Source: an uncultured beta proteobacterium (GTDB taxonomy: Bacteria > Pseudomonadota > Gammaproteobacteria > Burkholderiales > Rhodocyclaceae). From it: a DNA stretch of 64,000 bases. The stretch covers positions 37,381-101,380 of the forward strand of contig CAIVQO010000077.1 in the NCBI GenBank assembly GCA_903908065.1. Reading direction: 5' to 3'. The notes beneath the pieces were generated by a model that had not been told where the DNA came from, did not search any database, and saw nothing but the letters and a program-made list of their open reading frames with translations. Below are positions 32,951-41,879 of this stretch, piece by piece. Numbering within the stretch: position 1 is the first letter of the stretch; every line of letters starts with the position of its first letter. The translations under genes were made by a program, and so were the position numbers.

Positions 32951-33282
32951 GCGGGCCGACGGTAAAGACCGGCGAGATATGGCTGGCCTGCCTCGACCCC
33001 ACGGTAGGCAGCGAAATCCAGAAGACGCGTCCTTGTGTCGTGGTTTCGCCGGCTGAAATGAACGACTATCTGCGCACGGTCATCGTTGCGCCGATGACCA
33101 CGGGTTCGCGCCCTGCGGCGTTTCGCATTCCGCTCAGCTTTCAGGGCAAGTCCGGACTGATTCTGCTGGATCAGCTGCGAACGCTGGACAGGCTGCGACT
33201 GGTCAAGCGACTAGGCGCGGTGCATCCGGCGACGCTGGAGAGGACATTGCACACCTTGCAGGCGACTTTCGCGCCGGTCTGA
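32947..33282 (+). CDS. MazF/PemK mRNA interferase toxin
   Basis: A 111-residue sequence-specific endoribonuclease. GEIWLACLDPTVGSEIQKTRPCVVVSPAEMN carries the conserved Arg of the RP motif, VIVAPMTT the core strand, and SGLILLDQLRTLDRLRLVKRLG the family C-terminal half. All key segments are present, so it should be active. It starts with GTG 32947, overlapping the antitoxin stop, so the pair is translationally coupled. Confidence 0.93.
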   Translation: MSGPTVKTGEIWLACLDPTVGSEIQKTRPCVVVSPAEMNDYLRTVIVAPMTTGSRPAAFRIPLSFQGKSGLILLDQLRTLDRLRLVKRLGAVHPATLERTLHTLQATFAPV

Positions 33283-33295
33283 ACGCGGTTACCGT

Positions 33296-33318
33296 CGCCG
33301 TCCTACCAGCGCCGACTT
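33296..33318 (-). repeat. Dispersed bipartite repeat, copy 7 (intergenic)
   Basis: Minus strand, spacer TGGTAGG, both half-sites exact. Non-coding: 14 bases after the mazF stop and just upstream of the putative argJ -10 box. Confidence 0.85.
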
Positions 33319-33333
33319 TCGCCGGCAAGCCGC

Positions 33334-33339
33334 TAAACT
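33334..33339 (+). promoter_or_regulatory. Putative argJ -10 box
   Basis: TAAACT followed by GCGC, 39 bases before the argJ ATG. The expected -35 region falls at the end of repeat copy 7, so the repeat might affect promoter use. Confidence 0.35.
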
Positions 33340-33378
33340 GCGCACTTCCCTTGAATTTCCATTGCGCAGGTCCCGATC

Positions 33379-34614
33379 ATGCCCGTCAACTACGCCACCC
33401 CCGCCCCTGAAGCCCTGTTCCCCGTCGCCGGCCTGCGCCTTGGCACTGCCGAGGCGGGCATCCGCAAGAAGGACAGGCGCGACCTGACCCTGGTCGAGCT
33501 GGCGCCGGGTAGCCGCGCCGCCGGGGTGTTTACGCAGAACCGCTGCTGCGCGGCGCCGGTGACGGTGTGCCGCGAACACCTGGCGGGCGACGGCAGCCTG
33601 CGGGCGCTGGTGGTCAATACCGGTATCGCCAACGCAGCCACAGGCGAGCAGGGCATGCGCGCGGCGCGTGAAACGTGCGACGCAGTGGCGGGTCTGCTGG
33701 GTTGTTCGGCACGCGAGGTGCTGCCGTTCTCGACCGGTGTGATCCTAGAACACCTGCCGGTGGATCGGCTGGTTGGCGGGCTGCCGGCGGCCAAGGCGGA
33801 CCTCAAGGCCGACAACTGGCACGCCGCGGCACACGCCATTATGACCACCGACACGGTGGCCAAGGCCGCCTCGCGGCGCATCGAACTGGGCGGCAAGACC
33901 ATCACCGTCACCGGCATCAGCAAGGGCGCGGGCATGATCCGGCCCAACATGGCGACCATGCTCGGCTTTGTCGCCACCGATGCCGGGATTCCGGCCGCGC
34001 TGCTTGCTTCCCTGGCGAAGGATGCCGCGGACCAGAGCTTCAACTGCATCACCGTCGATGGCGATACCTCGACCAATGATTCCTTTGTCGTCATCGCCAC
34101 CGGCGCGGCGGGCCTCGACGTTGACGCCGCGTCGCCCCACTGGCCCGCCTTGCGTGCGGCGGTGTTCGCCGTGGCGCAGGAACTGGCACAGGCCATCGTG
34201 CGCGACGGCGAAGGCGCGACCAAGTTCATCACGGTAAAAGTCGGCGCTGGCGCCACGGCGGAGGAATGCCGCAAGGTGGCCTATGCCATCGGCCATTCGC
34301 CGCTGGTGAAGACGGCCTTCTTCGCCTCCGACCCCAACCTGGGGCGCATCCTCGCCGCGATCGGTTATGCAGGCATTGCCGACCTCGACGCCGCCGGCGT
34401 GCGGGTCTGGCTGGGTTCGGGTACCGAGGACGTGCTGGTCTCGGAAAACGGCGGGCGCGCCGCCAGCTACCGCGAGGAAGACGGCTCGCGCATCATGAAG
34501 AACGCCGAGATCACGGTGCGCGTCGACCTGGGCCGCGGGCAGGCCGCGGCCACGGTGTGGACCTGCGACTTTTCCTACGACTACGTGAAGATCAACGCCG
34601 ATTACAGGAGTTGA
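33379..34614 (+). CDS. argJ: Bifunctional ornithine acetyltransferase/N-acetylglutamate synthase ArgJ
   Basis: Moves the acetyl group from N-acetylornithine to glutamate in cyclic arginine synthesis. The 411-residue precursor self-cleaves before the Thr of [16 protein letters not shown] (Thr193). [12 protein letters not shown] in the alpha chain and [18 protein letters not shown] in the beta chain match the family, and the C-terminal [10 protein letters not shown] is canonical. KVGAGATA comes from an exact repeat copy in a stretch that is variable in the family. argH is in the same window, but 27 kb away. Confidence 0.97.
   Translation: MPVNYATPAPEALFPVAGLRLGTAEAGIRKKDRRDLTLVELAPGSRAAGVFTQNRCCAAPVTVCREHLAGDGSLRALVVNTGIANAATGEQGMRAARETCDAVAGLLGCSAREVLPFSTGVILEHLPVDRLVGGLPAAKADLKADNWHAAAHAIMTTDTVAKAASRRIELGGKTITVTGISKGAGMIRPNMATMLGFVATDAGIPAALLASLAKDAADQSFNCITVDGDTSTNDSFVVIATGAAGLDVDAASPHWPALRAAVFAVAQELAQAIVRDGEGATKFITVKVGAGATAEECRKVAYAIGHSPLVKTAFFASDPNLGRILAAIGYAGIADLDAAGVRVWLGSGTEDVLVSENGGRAASYREEDGSRIMKNAEITVRVDLGRGQAAATVWTCDFSYDYVKINADYRS
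34238..34260 (+). repeat. Dispersed bipartite repeat, copy 8 (in argJ)
   Basis: AAGTCGGCGC-TGGCGCC-ACGGCG. It is identical over all 23 bases, spacer included, to copies 10 and 11. It is read in sense as KVGAGATA. Confidence 0.85.
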
Positions 34615-34622
34615 TTGCGCTG

Positions 34623-35240
34623 ATGGACCAGCTTCCGTTGGCCCTCGGCTGGCTGCTCTACGCCGCGCTGCATTCGCTGCTGGCCGACTTGCGCATCAAG
34701 GCGGCGCTAACGAGGCGGTTTCCCGGTTTCGCGCCGTGGTACCGGCTGGCCTACAACGTCGTGGCGCTGCTGACGGCCCTGCCCCTGATGTGGCTGATGC
34801 GGGCCGCGCCGGGGGCCGAGTTGTGGGCCTGGAACGGTGCCTGGGCCTGGCTGGGCAATGGCCTTGCGGCGGCTGCGCTGTTCGGCGCCATGCAGTCGTC
34901 CAAGGCTTATGCGATGAATGACTTCCTCGGCCTTGGCGTGCTGGGCGGCGACAAGGGAATCGAGCGTGACGTGTTCCGCCTCTCGCCGCCGCACCGCTTC
35001 GTGCGCCACCCCTGGTACAGCTTTGGCCTGGTGATCGTGTGGACCCGCGACATGAACGCGGCGATGCTGGTGTCGGCGCTGGCGATCACCCTTTACTTCG
35101 TGCTTGGCTCCTGGCTGGAAGAGCAGAAGCTGATCGCCATCCACGGCGACACCTACCGGCGCTACCGCGAGCGGGTGCCCGGCCTGCTGCCCCTGCCCTG
35201 GAAATACCTGCGTCGCGAGGAAGCCGATCACTTTCGCTGA
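34623..35240 (+). CDS. NnrU/isoprenylcysteine-methyltransferase-like membrane protein
   Basis: A 205-residue polytopic protein with five or so helices. The C-terminal HRFVRHPWYSFGLVIVW...FVLGSWLEEQKLIAIHGDTYRRYRERVPGLLP is the hallmark of the PEMT/ICMT/NnrU group, where RHPxY and EEQ contact S-adenosylmethionine and substrate. The substrate is unknown. ATG 34623 is 12 bases after AGGAG; TTG 34611 is another possibility. It follows argJ closely and may share its transcript. Confidence 0.85.
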   Translation: MDQLPLALGWLLYAALHSLLADLRIKAALTRRFPGFAPWYRLAYNVVALLTALPLMWLMRAAPGAELWAWNGAWAWLGNGLAAAALFGAMQSSKAYAMNDFLGLGVLGGDKGIERDVFRLSPPHRFVRHPWYSFGLVIVWTRDMNAAMLVSALAITLYFVLGSWLEEQKLIAIHGDTYRRYRERVPGLLPLPWKYLRREEADHFR

Positions 35241-35307
35241 GCGGCGGGGCGATCCAGCGGGTACCATTAGGGGTTTCCCGCAAGACAAGAATACGAGGAG
35301 GAAACGC

Positions 35308-35919
35308 ATGATCGCCGACCAGGCCCGCTTCGAGCGCGCCATCGCCCTGTTCGATGCCGCCAATGCCGAAGACCCGAACCAGGACGAGGGGCAGCCCAAG
35401 GAGCTGCTTTACGCCAAACGCATGACCGAGATGATCGCCCGCTATGCACCCGAAGCCGGCGAGGCGGCGCAGCTCGCCGTGCGCGCCCAGCACATCAAGC
35501 GCTGGACCGTGCCGCGCAACAGCTACCCGATGACCAAGGAGGGCTACCACGCCTGGCGTACCGGGCTGTACAAGTTCCACGCCGAGACGGCCGGCGAGCT
35601 GATGCGCCAGGCCGGCTACGACCAGGAGATGATCGACAAGGTGAAGATGGCGGTGGGCAAGCGCCAGCTGAAGGTGAATGCCGATACCCAGATGATGGAA
35701 GACGTCACCGACCTGGTCTTCATCGAGCACTACATGCTCGGTTTTGCCGGCCAGCATGCCGAGTACAGCGAAGAGAAGTGGCTGGACATCATCCGCAAGA
35801 CCTGGAAGAAGATGTCCGAGCGCGCCCATGCCTTTGCCACCGGCGGCGGCATCAAGCTTCCCGAGCCATTGGTACCGCTGATCGTGAAAGCCATCACCCC
35901 CACGGAGGAAAAACAATGA
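35308..35919 (+). CDS. DUF4202 family protein
   Basis: A 203-residue soluble protein. RAQHIKRWTVPRNSYPMTKEGYHAWRTGLYKFHA is the conserved DUF4202 core, with several His, Arg and Trp residues that could form an active site, but no activity is known to me. The start at ATG 35308 has GAGGAGG upstream. Its stop overlaps the next gene start by 4 bases (ATGA), opening a four-gene coupled operon with two dehydrogenases and a c-di-GMP protein. An association with hydroxyacid metabolism is only inferred. Confidence 0.85.
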   Translation: MIADQARFERAIALFDAANAEDPNQDEGQPKELLYAKRMTEMIARYAPEAGEAAQLAVRAQHIKRWTVPRNSYPMTKEGYHAWRTGLYKFHAETAGELMRQAGYDQEMIDKVKMAVGKRQLKVNADTQMMEDVTDLVFIEHYMLGFAGQHAEYSEEKWLDIIRKTWKKMSERAHAFATGGGIKLPEPLVPLIVKAITPTEEKQ

Positions 35920-36797
35920 ACGTCGGATTCATAGGCCTCGGCCTGATGGGCCGCCCGATGGCCCTGCACCTGGAAAAAGCCGGCCACACGCTGCACCTGT
36001 GGGCGCGCCGCCCCGAGTCGCTCGTGCCGTTTGCAAACGTGAATGCCAAAACCTACGCGACCCCTGCGCAGGTGGCGGCGAATGCGGACGTGGTGATCAC
36101 CATGGTCGCCGATGCGCCGGACGTGGAGAAGGTCTGCCTCGGCGCCGACGGCCTGGCGGCGGGCGGCAAGGCCGGGCTGATCGTGGTCGACATGTCCACC
36201 ATCAACCCCAACGCCGCGCGTAGCATCGGCCAGCGCCTGGCGGAGAAGGGCATCGAGTTCGTCGATGCACCGGTGTCGGGCGGCGAGACCGGGGCGATCA
36301 ACGCCGCACTGACCATCATGGTCGGCGGCACGCCTGCGGCCTTCGAGAAGGTGAAGCCGCTGTTTGAGAAGATGGGCAAGTCCGTGACGCTGATCGGTGG
36401 CTCGGGTGCCGGCCAGGTGGCCAAGGCCTGCAACCAGATCCTCACCGGGGTCGGCGTGATGGCGGTGGCCGAGGCCTTCAACTTTGCCGCCAAGAGCGGC
36501 GTCGATGCGGCCAAGGTGCGCGAGGCCCTGCTCGGCGGCTTTGCCTATTCCAAGGTGCTGGAGAACCACGGCCAGCGCATGCTCGACCGCAACTTCAAGC
36601 CCGGCTTCAAGGCCTGGATGCACCAGAAGGACCTGCGCATCGTGATGGAAGAGGCACACCGCATGGGCCTCATGCTGCCCTCTGCGGCGGCCACGGCGCA
36701 GGCCTTCAATGCCATCGTCGGCAGCGGCATGGGCGAGAACGATTCGATCACCGCCCTGCAGCTTCTGGAGAAGATGAGCACGCCGGAAGCGAAATGA
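35916..36797 (+). CDS. 3-hydroxyisobutyrate-dehydrogenase-family oxidoreductase 1
   Basis: A 293-residue beta-hydroxyacid dehydrogenase. The N-terminal nucleotide fold is MNVGFIGLGLMGRPMALHL (GxGxxG), the substrate motif is DAPVSGGETGAINAALTIMVGG, and the catalytic Lys170 lies in GAGQVAKACNQI. NAD versus NADP preference and the substrate (3-hydroxyisobutyrate, tartronate semialdehyde or similar) cannot be fixed by eye; the motif set is closest to GarR/GlxR-type tartronate semialdehyde reductases. It overlaps both neighbours by 4 bases. Confidence 0.92.
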   Translation: MNVGFIGLGLMGRPMALHLEKAGHTLHLWARRPESLVPFANVNAKTYATPAQVAANADVVITMVADAPDVEKVCLGADGLAAGGKAGLIVVDMSTINPNAARSIGQRLAEKGIEFVDAPVSGGETGAINAALTIMVGGTPAAFEKVKPLFEKMGKSVTLIGGSGAGQVAKACNQILTGVGVMAVAEAFNFAAKSGVDAAKVREALLGGFAYSKVLENHGQRMLDRNFKPGFKAWMHQKDLRIVMEEAHRMGLMLPSAAATAQAFNAIVGSGMGENDSITALQLLEKMSTPEAK

Positions 36798-37657
36798 AGA
36801 TTGGATTTGTTGGCTTCGGCACCATGGGCCAGCCCATGGTCGAACACCTGATCAAGGCGGGGCATGAGCTGAGGGTCTGGAGCCGCCGTGCCGCCAGCGC
36901 CGACTTTGCCGTGGCGCTGGGCGCGACGCGCTGCGAATCGGTGGCCGAGGTGGCACAGGGCTGCGAGATCGTGTGCACCAACGTTACCGCCAGCGCCGAC
37001 GTGGCGGGGCTGGCCGCTGCGATGCGGCCGGGCCTGGCGCGCGGCGCGATCCATCTCGATTTCTCGACCATCGCGCCGAGCGTGGCCCGCGAGATCGCTG
37101 CAGCGCACGCCGAAGGCGGCGTCGATTTCGTCGATGCGCCAGTGTCGGGTGGCGGTGTCGGTGCGCGCAATGCCACGCTGGCGATCATGTGGGGCGGCCG
37201 CGAGGCGCTGGCGCCGCGCCTGGCGCCGGTGTTCTCGGCCGTCGGCAAGAGCGCGGTGCGCATTGGCGAGGCAGGCGCCGGCCAGGTGGCCAAGGCCTGC
37301 AACCAGATGATCCTGGTCAACCTGATCGAGGCCTGTGCCGAAGCCGCTGCGCTGGCGAATGCGGCCGGGGTCGATTTCAGCCTGGTGCGCGAGGCCATGC
37401 TGGGCGGCTCGGGCGGCTCGCGTGCGCTGGAGGTGTTTGGCGGGCGCATGGCAACACGGGACTTCGCCGCCGGCGTCGAGGCGCGGCTGCACCACAAGGA
37501 CTACGCGCTGCTGATGGACGAGGCGACCCGCCTCGGCGCGCCGCTGCCGGTGGCGGCGGCGGTGTGGCAGCAGCTGAATGCGCTGATGGCGCTGGGCTGG
37601 GGCAAGCAGGACACGGCCTCGTTGCTGCGCGTGCTGGAGACGGCCGGACGGCAATGA
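36794..37657 (+). CDS. 3-hydroxyisobutyrate-dehydrogenase-family oxidoreductase 2
   Basis: A 287-residue paralogue of the preceding gene: MKIGFVGFGTMGQPMVEHL, DAPVSGGGVGARNATLAIMWGG and Lys167 in GAGQVAKACNQM. The two proteins differ widely outside motifs, so this is an old duplication or separate recruitment, not a recent tandem copy. Overlaps on both sides (ATGA) couple it to its neighbours. AASADF near residue 37 is encoded by an antisense copy of the dispersed repeat; the length there is normal, so no insertion is needed to explain it. Confidence 0.92.
   Translation: MKIGFVGFGTMGQPMVEHLIKAGHELRVWSRRAASADFAVALGATRCESVAEVAQGCEIVCTNVTASADVAGLAAAMRPGLARGAIHLDFSTIAPSVAREIAAAHAEGGVDFVDAPVSGGGVGARNATLAIMWGGREALAPRLAPVFSAVGKSAVRIGEAGAGQVAKACNQMILVNLIEACAEAAALANAAGVDFSLVREAMLGGSGGSRALEVFGGRMATRDFAAGVEARLHHKDYALLMDEATRLGAPLPVAAAVWQQLNALMALGWGKQDTASLLRVLETAGRQ
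36884..36906 (-). repeat. Dispersed bipartite repeat, copy 9 (antisense in dehydrogenase 2)
   Basis: Minus strand, spacer TGGCGGC, both half-sites exact. It is the only coding copy read from the opposite strand (RRAASADF). Confidence 0.8.
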
Positions 37658-40236
37658 ACGGTGCACCGATGATCGCGACGCCGAAGAAGGTGTCGCTTGA
37701 ACTCAACGCGATCTTCGAGAACGCGACCGTCGGCATCCTGTTCACCCACAACCGCAAGCTGATGCAGGCCAACCGCCTGTGCGCCGAGATGTTCGGCTAT
37801 GCGCTGGAGGAGTTTATCGGCCAGTCGGCCTTGATCCTCTACCAGGACCCGGAGGCGTATTCCGCGCTGGGGCGGGAAGCCGGCCCGGTGCTGTCGGAAG
37901 GCAAGTCCTTCCGTGCCGAGACGCAGCTCAAGCGCAAGGACGGGCGACTGTTTTGGTGCCGCGTCTCGGCCAAGGCGGTCGATCCCGAGCGGCCGCGCGA
38001 CGGCACGCTGTGGATCATCGAGGACATGACCGATGACCACCTCATACTCGAGGCGCTGGAACGCAGCACGCTCGAGATGACGGCGATCCTCGATACGGCC
38101 TCGATCGGCATTGCCGTGGTGCGCAACCGCGAGTTCGTGCGCTGCAACCGGCGTTTCGAAGAGCTCTTCGACCTCGACCCCGGCACGCTGGTCGGCCAGT
38201 CGTCGCGGCGCCTGTTCGACAGCGACGAGGCCTTCCAGCGCATCGGCGAGCAGGTGTACAGCGAGTTTGCCGCCGGCATGGTGCATCGGCGCGAACAGCA
38301 GCATCGGCGACGTGACGGCCGCACCAGCTGGCTGCGGGTCAGCGGCAGCGTGTTCGATGCGGCCAATCCGCACGCCGGTTCGGTCTGGCTGACCGAGGAT
38401 TTCACCGCCACGCGCGAAGCCGAGGAACGTGCACGCCAGGCCTACGAGGAACAGCAGATCATTTTCGACAATGCGGCGGTGGGCATCCTGTTCGCCCGCG
38501 ACCGCATGGTGCAGCGTTGCAACCGCCGCCTGGCCGAGATTTTCGGCTATGCCGCGGAGGAACTGCCGGGGCGCTCGACGCGGATCTTCTACCTCAACGA
38601 AGACGACTACCAGCGCCACGGCGCCGAGCTGATGCCGGTGGTAACGGGCGGCGGCACCTATGTCGGCGAGATGCGCGTGCGCCACAAGGACGGCCACGCC
38701 TTCTGGGTGCGCGCCACCGGGCGGCGTGTCGCCGGCGAAGCCGAGAGCGTGGACCTGACCTGGATCTTCGAGGATGTCACCGAGCGCCACCAGGCCGAGG
38801 AGGCCCTGTTGCGCGCGCATGAGGAACTGGAGCAGCGGGTGGTCGAGCGCACCGCCGAGCTTGCCAGCGCCAATTCGCAGTTGCAGGAGGAAGTCTTCGA
38901 ACGCATGCAGGCCGAGCAGCGCATCTGGCACGTGGCCCACCACGACAGCCTGACCGGCCTGCCCAACCGCGCCCTGCTGCACGACCGCCTGCAGCAGGCG
39001 CTGACCAAGGCGCAGCGCAGCCGGCATCGGGTGGCCGTGATGTTCCTCGACCTCGATCGCTTCAAGAGCGTCAACGACAGCCTCGGCCATGCCGTGGGCG
39101 ACGAGTTGCTGAAGTACGTCGCGGCGCGGCTGACCGGCGTGGTGAGGGCGGTGGATACCGTTTCGCGCCTGGGCGGCGACGAGTTCGTGATCGTGCTGGA
39201 GGAAGCCGGGTCGCCCGACGACGTGGTGCTGGTGGCGGAAAAGATCATCGACGCGCTGGCGCCGGAAGTCAGCATCGGCGGCCACCAGCTGCGCGCTACG
39301 CCATCGATCGGCATCAGCATCTTTCCCGACGATGCGGTCGAGGTGTTCGCGCTGATGAAGAACGCGGATACCGCGATGTATCACGCCAAGGCGGCGGGGC
39401 GGAACAACTTCCAGTTCTTCGCGCGCAAGATGAACGAGCAGGCGACGCATTTCTTCACCCTGGAGAACAAGCTGCGCCACGCCATCGAGGCGGGGCAGCT
39501 GGTGTTGCATTACCAGCCGCTGATCCACTGGCCGCGGCGCCAGGTGTGCGGCCTGGAAGCGCTGGTGCGCTGGAAGGACCCGGCCAACGGTTTGATTTCG
39601 CCGGCCGAATTCATCCCGATCGCCGAGGAAACCGGCCTCATCGTCGCGGTCGGCGAATGGGTGCTGGGCGCGGCCTTGCGCCAGAACCGGATGTGGCAGC
39701 AGCAGGGGCGCCCCCTGTTGCCGGTGTCGGTAAATCTGTCGCCGCGCCAGTTCCGCGAGAAGGACCTGGTCAACAGCCTGCGCCGCATCCTCAACGACAC
39801 CGGGCAGCCGGCGCGCTTGCTGGAACTGGAGATCACCGAGAGCACGCTGATGCAGGACATCGAGGACACCCGGGCGCGCATGGAGGAGATCGCAGCGATG
39901 GGCGTGCGCCTGGCGATCGACGATTTCGGCACCGGCTATTCGAGCCTCAGTTACCTCAAGCGCTTTCCGGTGCACAAGCTGAAGATTGACCAGAGCTTCA
40001 TCCGCGACCTGACGGTCGACCGCGACGACGCGGCGATCGTCAATGCCATCGTCGGCCTGGCCGGCAGCCTGGGCCTGGACATCCTTGCCGAGGGGGTGGA
40101 AACCCGCGCCCAGCTGGATGCCTTGCTGGCGCTGGGCTGCAAGCACTTCCAAGGAAATTATTTTTCGCCGCCGCTGCCGCCGATCGGTGCCGACGAGATA
40201 TTCGGCGTCAGGTTGCGCGAGGGCGCTCAGGCATAA
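37654..40236 (+). CDS. PAS-PAS-PAS-GGDEF-EAL cyclic-di-GMP turnover protein
   Basis: An 860-residue cytoplasmic protein. Three PAS domains (about 17-130, 145-255, 267-375) are joined by a coiled coil (about 383-415) to GGDEF (about 425-580; motif near 507, RAVD inhibitory site five residues before) and EAL (about 600-850). The EAL residues EALVRW, LEITES, DDFGTGYSSL, LKIDQSF and AEGVET are all canonical, so phosphodiesterase activity is likely. ATG 37654 overlaps the dehydrogenase stop by 4 bases. It differs from the 9.4-kb protein, whose EAL is degenerate. Confidence 0.93.
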   Translation: MNGAPMIATPKKVSLELNAIFENATVGILFTHNRKLMQANRLCAEMFGYALEEFIGQSALILYQDPEAYSALGREAGPVLSEGKSFRAETQLKRKDGRLFWCRVSAKAVDPERPRDGTLWIIEDMTDDHLILEALERSTLEMTAILDTASIGIAVVRNREFVRCNRRFEELFDLDPGTLVGQSSRRLFDSDEAFQRIGEQVYSEFAAGMVHRREQQHRRRDGRTSWLRVSGSVFDAANPHAGSVWLTEDFTATREAEERARQAYEEQQIIFDNAAVGILFARDRMVQRCNRRLAEIFGYAAEELPGRSTRIFYLNEDDYQRHGAELMPVVTGGGTYVGEMRVRHKDGHAFWVRATGRRVAGEAESVDLTWIFEDVTERHQAEEALLRAHEELEQRVVERTAELASANSQLQEEVFERMQAEQRIWHVAHHDSLTGLPNRALLHDRLQQALTKAQRSRHRVAVMFLDLDRFKSVNDSLGHAVGDELLKYVAARLTGVVRAVDTVSRLGGDEFVIVLEEAGSPDDVVLVAEKIIDALAPEVSIGGHQLRATPSIGISIFPDDAVEVFALMKNADTAMYHAKAAGRNNFQFFARKMNEQATHFFTLENKLRHAIEAGQLVLHYQPLIHWPRRQVCGLEALVRWKDPANGLISPAEFIPIAEETGLIVAVGEWVLGAALRQNRMWQQQGRPLLPVSVNLSPRQFREKDLVNSLRRILNDTGQPARLLELEITESTLMQDIEDTRARMEEIAAMGVRLAIDDFGTGYSSLSYLKRFPVHKLKIDQSFIRDLTVDRDDAAIVNAIVGLAGSLGLDILAEGVETRAQLDALLALGCKHFQGNYFSPPLPPIGADEIFGVRLREGAQA

Positions 40237-40271
40237 TCCGCGTTTCGCCAACACGGTAAGGGAGCAGGGCA

Positions 40272-40616
40272 ATGAGTCAAGTCACCACGGCCAGCGGGCT
40301 GATCATCGAGGATCTGGTTGTCGGCGACGGCGCCGAAGCGACGGCCGGGCAGCACGTCACCGTGCATTACACCGGCTGGCTGACGGATGGCCGCAAGTTT
40401 GATTCGAGCAAGGACCGCAACGATCCCTTCCAGTTCGCGCTCGGCGCGCGCCACGTCATCGCCGGCTGGGACGAAGGCGTGCAGGGCATGAAGATCGGCG
40501 GCACGCGCAAGCTGACCATTCCCTCCGACCTGGGTTATGGCCCGCGCGGTGCGGGCGGCGTGATTCCGCCCAACGCCACGCTGGTGTTCGAGGTCGAACT
40601 GCTCGGCCTCGACTGA
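40272..40616 (+). CDS. FKBP-type peptidyl-prolyl cis-trans isomerase
   Basis: A 114-residue single-domain FKBP with no signal peptide, so cytoplasmic. [48 protein letters not shown] and [24 protein letters not shown] are the complete family motifs, including the Trp at the base of the active site. Start ATG 40272 after GGAGCAGGG. A CATAAT box overlaps the stop of the preceding gene and may be its own -10. Confidence 0.96.
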   Translation: MSQVTTASGLIIEDLVVGDGAEATAGQHVTVHYTGWLTDGRKFDSSKDRNDPFQFALGARHVIAGWDEGVQGMKIGGTRKLTIPSDLGYGPRGAGGVIPPNATLVFEVELLGLD

Positions 40617-40624
40617 GCATCAAG

Positions 40625-40644
40625 GGGGAGCCGGCCGGCTCCCC
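40625..40644. terminator. 20-bp perfect palindrome after FKBP gene
   Basis: GGGGAGCCGG/CCGGCTCCCC is a perfect palindrome starting 8 bases after the FKBP stop and ending 9 bases before the aminotransferase ATG. It can form a strong stem but has no T-run, so it could attenuate rather than terminate. Confidence 0.45.
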
Positions 40645-40653
40645 GCACTTGCC

Positions 40654-41814
40654 ATGGCATTCTTTCCTTCGTCCCGGCTGCCCAACGTCGGCACCACGAT
40701 TTTCACCGTCATGTCGCGCCTTGCCGCCGAGCATGGCGCGATCAACCTGTCGCAGGGCTTTCCCGATTTTTCGCCCGAGGCCCAGTTGCTGGAGCGCGTC
40801 GGCCACCACATGGCAGCCGGCGCCAACCAGTACCCGCCGATGGCCGGCGTGGCGGCGCTGCGCGAAGCCATCGCCGAGAAGGTGGCGCGGCTTTACCTGG
40901 CCAACTACGACACGGAAAGCGAGATCACCGTTACCGCCGGTGCGACGCAGGCCATCTACACCGCCATCGGCTCCTGCGTGCGCCCGGGCGACGAGGTCAT
41001 CGTATTTGCGCCGGTGTATGACTCCTATGTCCCCGGCATCGAGCTGAACGGCGGCCATGCCGTCTATGCCCACCTGCGCTTCCCCGAGTTCAGGCCCGAT
41101 TGGGACGAGGTGCGGCGCCTGATCACGCCGCGCACGCGCATGATCATCATCAACTCGCCGCACAATCCGAGCGGCGCAGTCTGGTCGGCCGACGACATGG
41201 CGATGCTGGAAACCCTGGTACGCGACAGCAAGATCGTGGTCGTCAGCGACGAGGTCTACGAACATGTGGTGTTCGACCAGGGGAACGGCCGGCGGCATGA
41301 GAGCGTGACGCGCTACCCCGGTTTGCGTGAGCGCGCCTTCGTGGTGTCGAGCTTCGGCAAGACCTATCACGTCACCGGCTGGAAGGTCGCCTACTGCCTG
41401 GCGCCGCGGGCCTTGACCACCGAGTTTCGCAAGGCGCACCAGTTCATCGTGTTCACCGTGCATCACCCGTCGCAGCTGGCGCTGGCCGACTTCATGCGCG
41501 CCAGGCCCGAATTCGCCGACAACCTCGCCGCCTTCTACCAGGCCAAGCGCGACTTCTTTCGCCAGCAGCTGGAAGGTTCGCGTTTCGAGCTGCTGCCCTG
41601 CTCCGGGACCTATTTCCAACTGGCCACCTACGGTGCGATCAGCGACGAGCCGGATACCCGTTTCGTCCAGCGCCTGACCAAGGAATTTGGCGTCGCAGCG
41701 ATTCCGGTGTCGGTATTCAACCCCGATGGCAAGGACGATCGCGTGATCCGCTTCTGCTTTGCCAAGAACGAAAGCACGCTGGCGGCGGCAGGCGAAAGGC
41801 TGCGGAAGATCTAG
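40654..41814 (+). CDS. Class I/II aminotransferase, probable methionine aminotransferase (YbdL-like)
   Basis: A 386-residue PLP enzyme. INLSQGFPDF, the PLP-phosphate region and the Schiff-base lysine (Lys236) in SSFGKTYHVTGWKVAY match YbdL-type methionine:2-oxoacid aminotransferases; NSPHNPSGAVW carries the PLP-binding Asn. These enzymes can perform the last transamination of methionine salvage, which would link to mtnA elsewhere in the window, but that link is inference. The ATG 40654 start follows a strong palindrome. Confidence 0.9.
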   Translation: MAFFPSSRLPNVGTTIFTVMSRLAAEHGAINLSQGFPDFSPEAQLLERVGHHMAAGANQYPPMAGVAALREAIAEKVARLYLANYDTESEITVTAGATQAIYTAIGSCVRPGDEVIVFAPVYDSYVPGIELNGGHAVYAHLRFPEFRPDWDEVRRLITPRTRMIIINSPHNPSGAVWSADDMAMLETLVRDSKIVVVSDEVYEHVVFDQGNGRRHESVTRYPGLRERAFVVSSFGKTYHVTGWKVAYCLAPRALTTEFRKAHQFIVFTVHHPSQLALADFMRARPEFADNLAAFYQAKRDFFRQQLEGSRFELLPCSGTYFQLATYGAISDEPDTRFVQRLTKEFGVAAIPVSVFNPDGKDDRVIRFCFAKNESTLAAAGERLRKI

Positions 41815-41824
41815 TTCTTTCCGG

Positions 41825-41847
41825 CGCCGTGGCGCCAGCGCCGACTT
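41825..41847 (-). repeat. Dispersed bipartite repeat, copy 10 (intergenic)
   Basis: Minus strand, spacer TGGCGCC. It is identical over 23 bases to copies 8 and 11 (26 bases with copy 11 when three flanking bases are counted). It lies 10 bases after the aminotransferase stop, in non-coding DNA. Confidence 0.88.
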
Positions 41848-41879
41848 CTGGCTGCACTATCCGGCAAGCGGGATACCGT

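Noticed and set aside
36990-37015. Second repeat-like stretch (ACGTCGGCGCTGGCGG on the minus strand) in dehydrogenase 2
   Set aside because: Shares the core but lacks the AAG and ACGGCG ends; counted as a weak coincidence or decayed copy, not a member.
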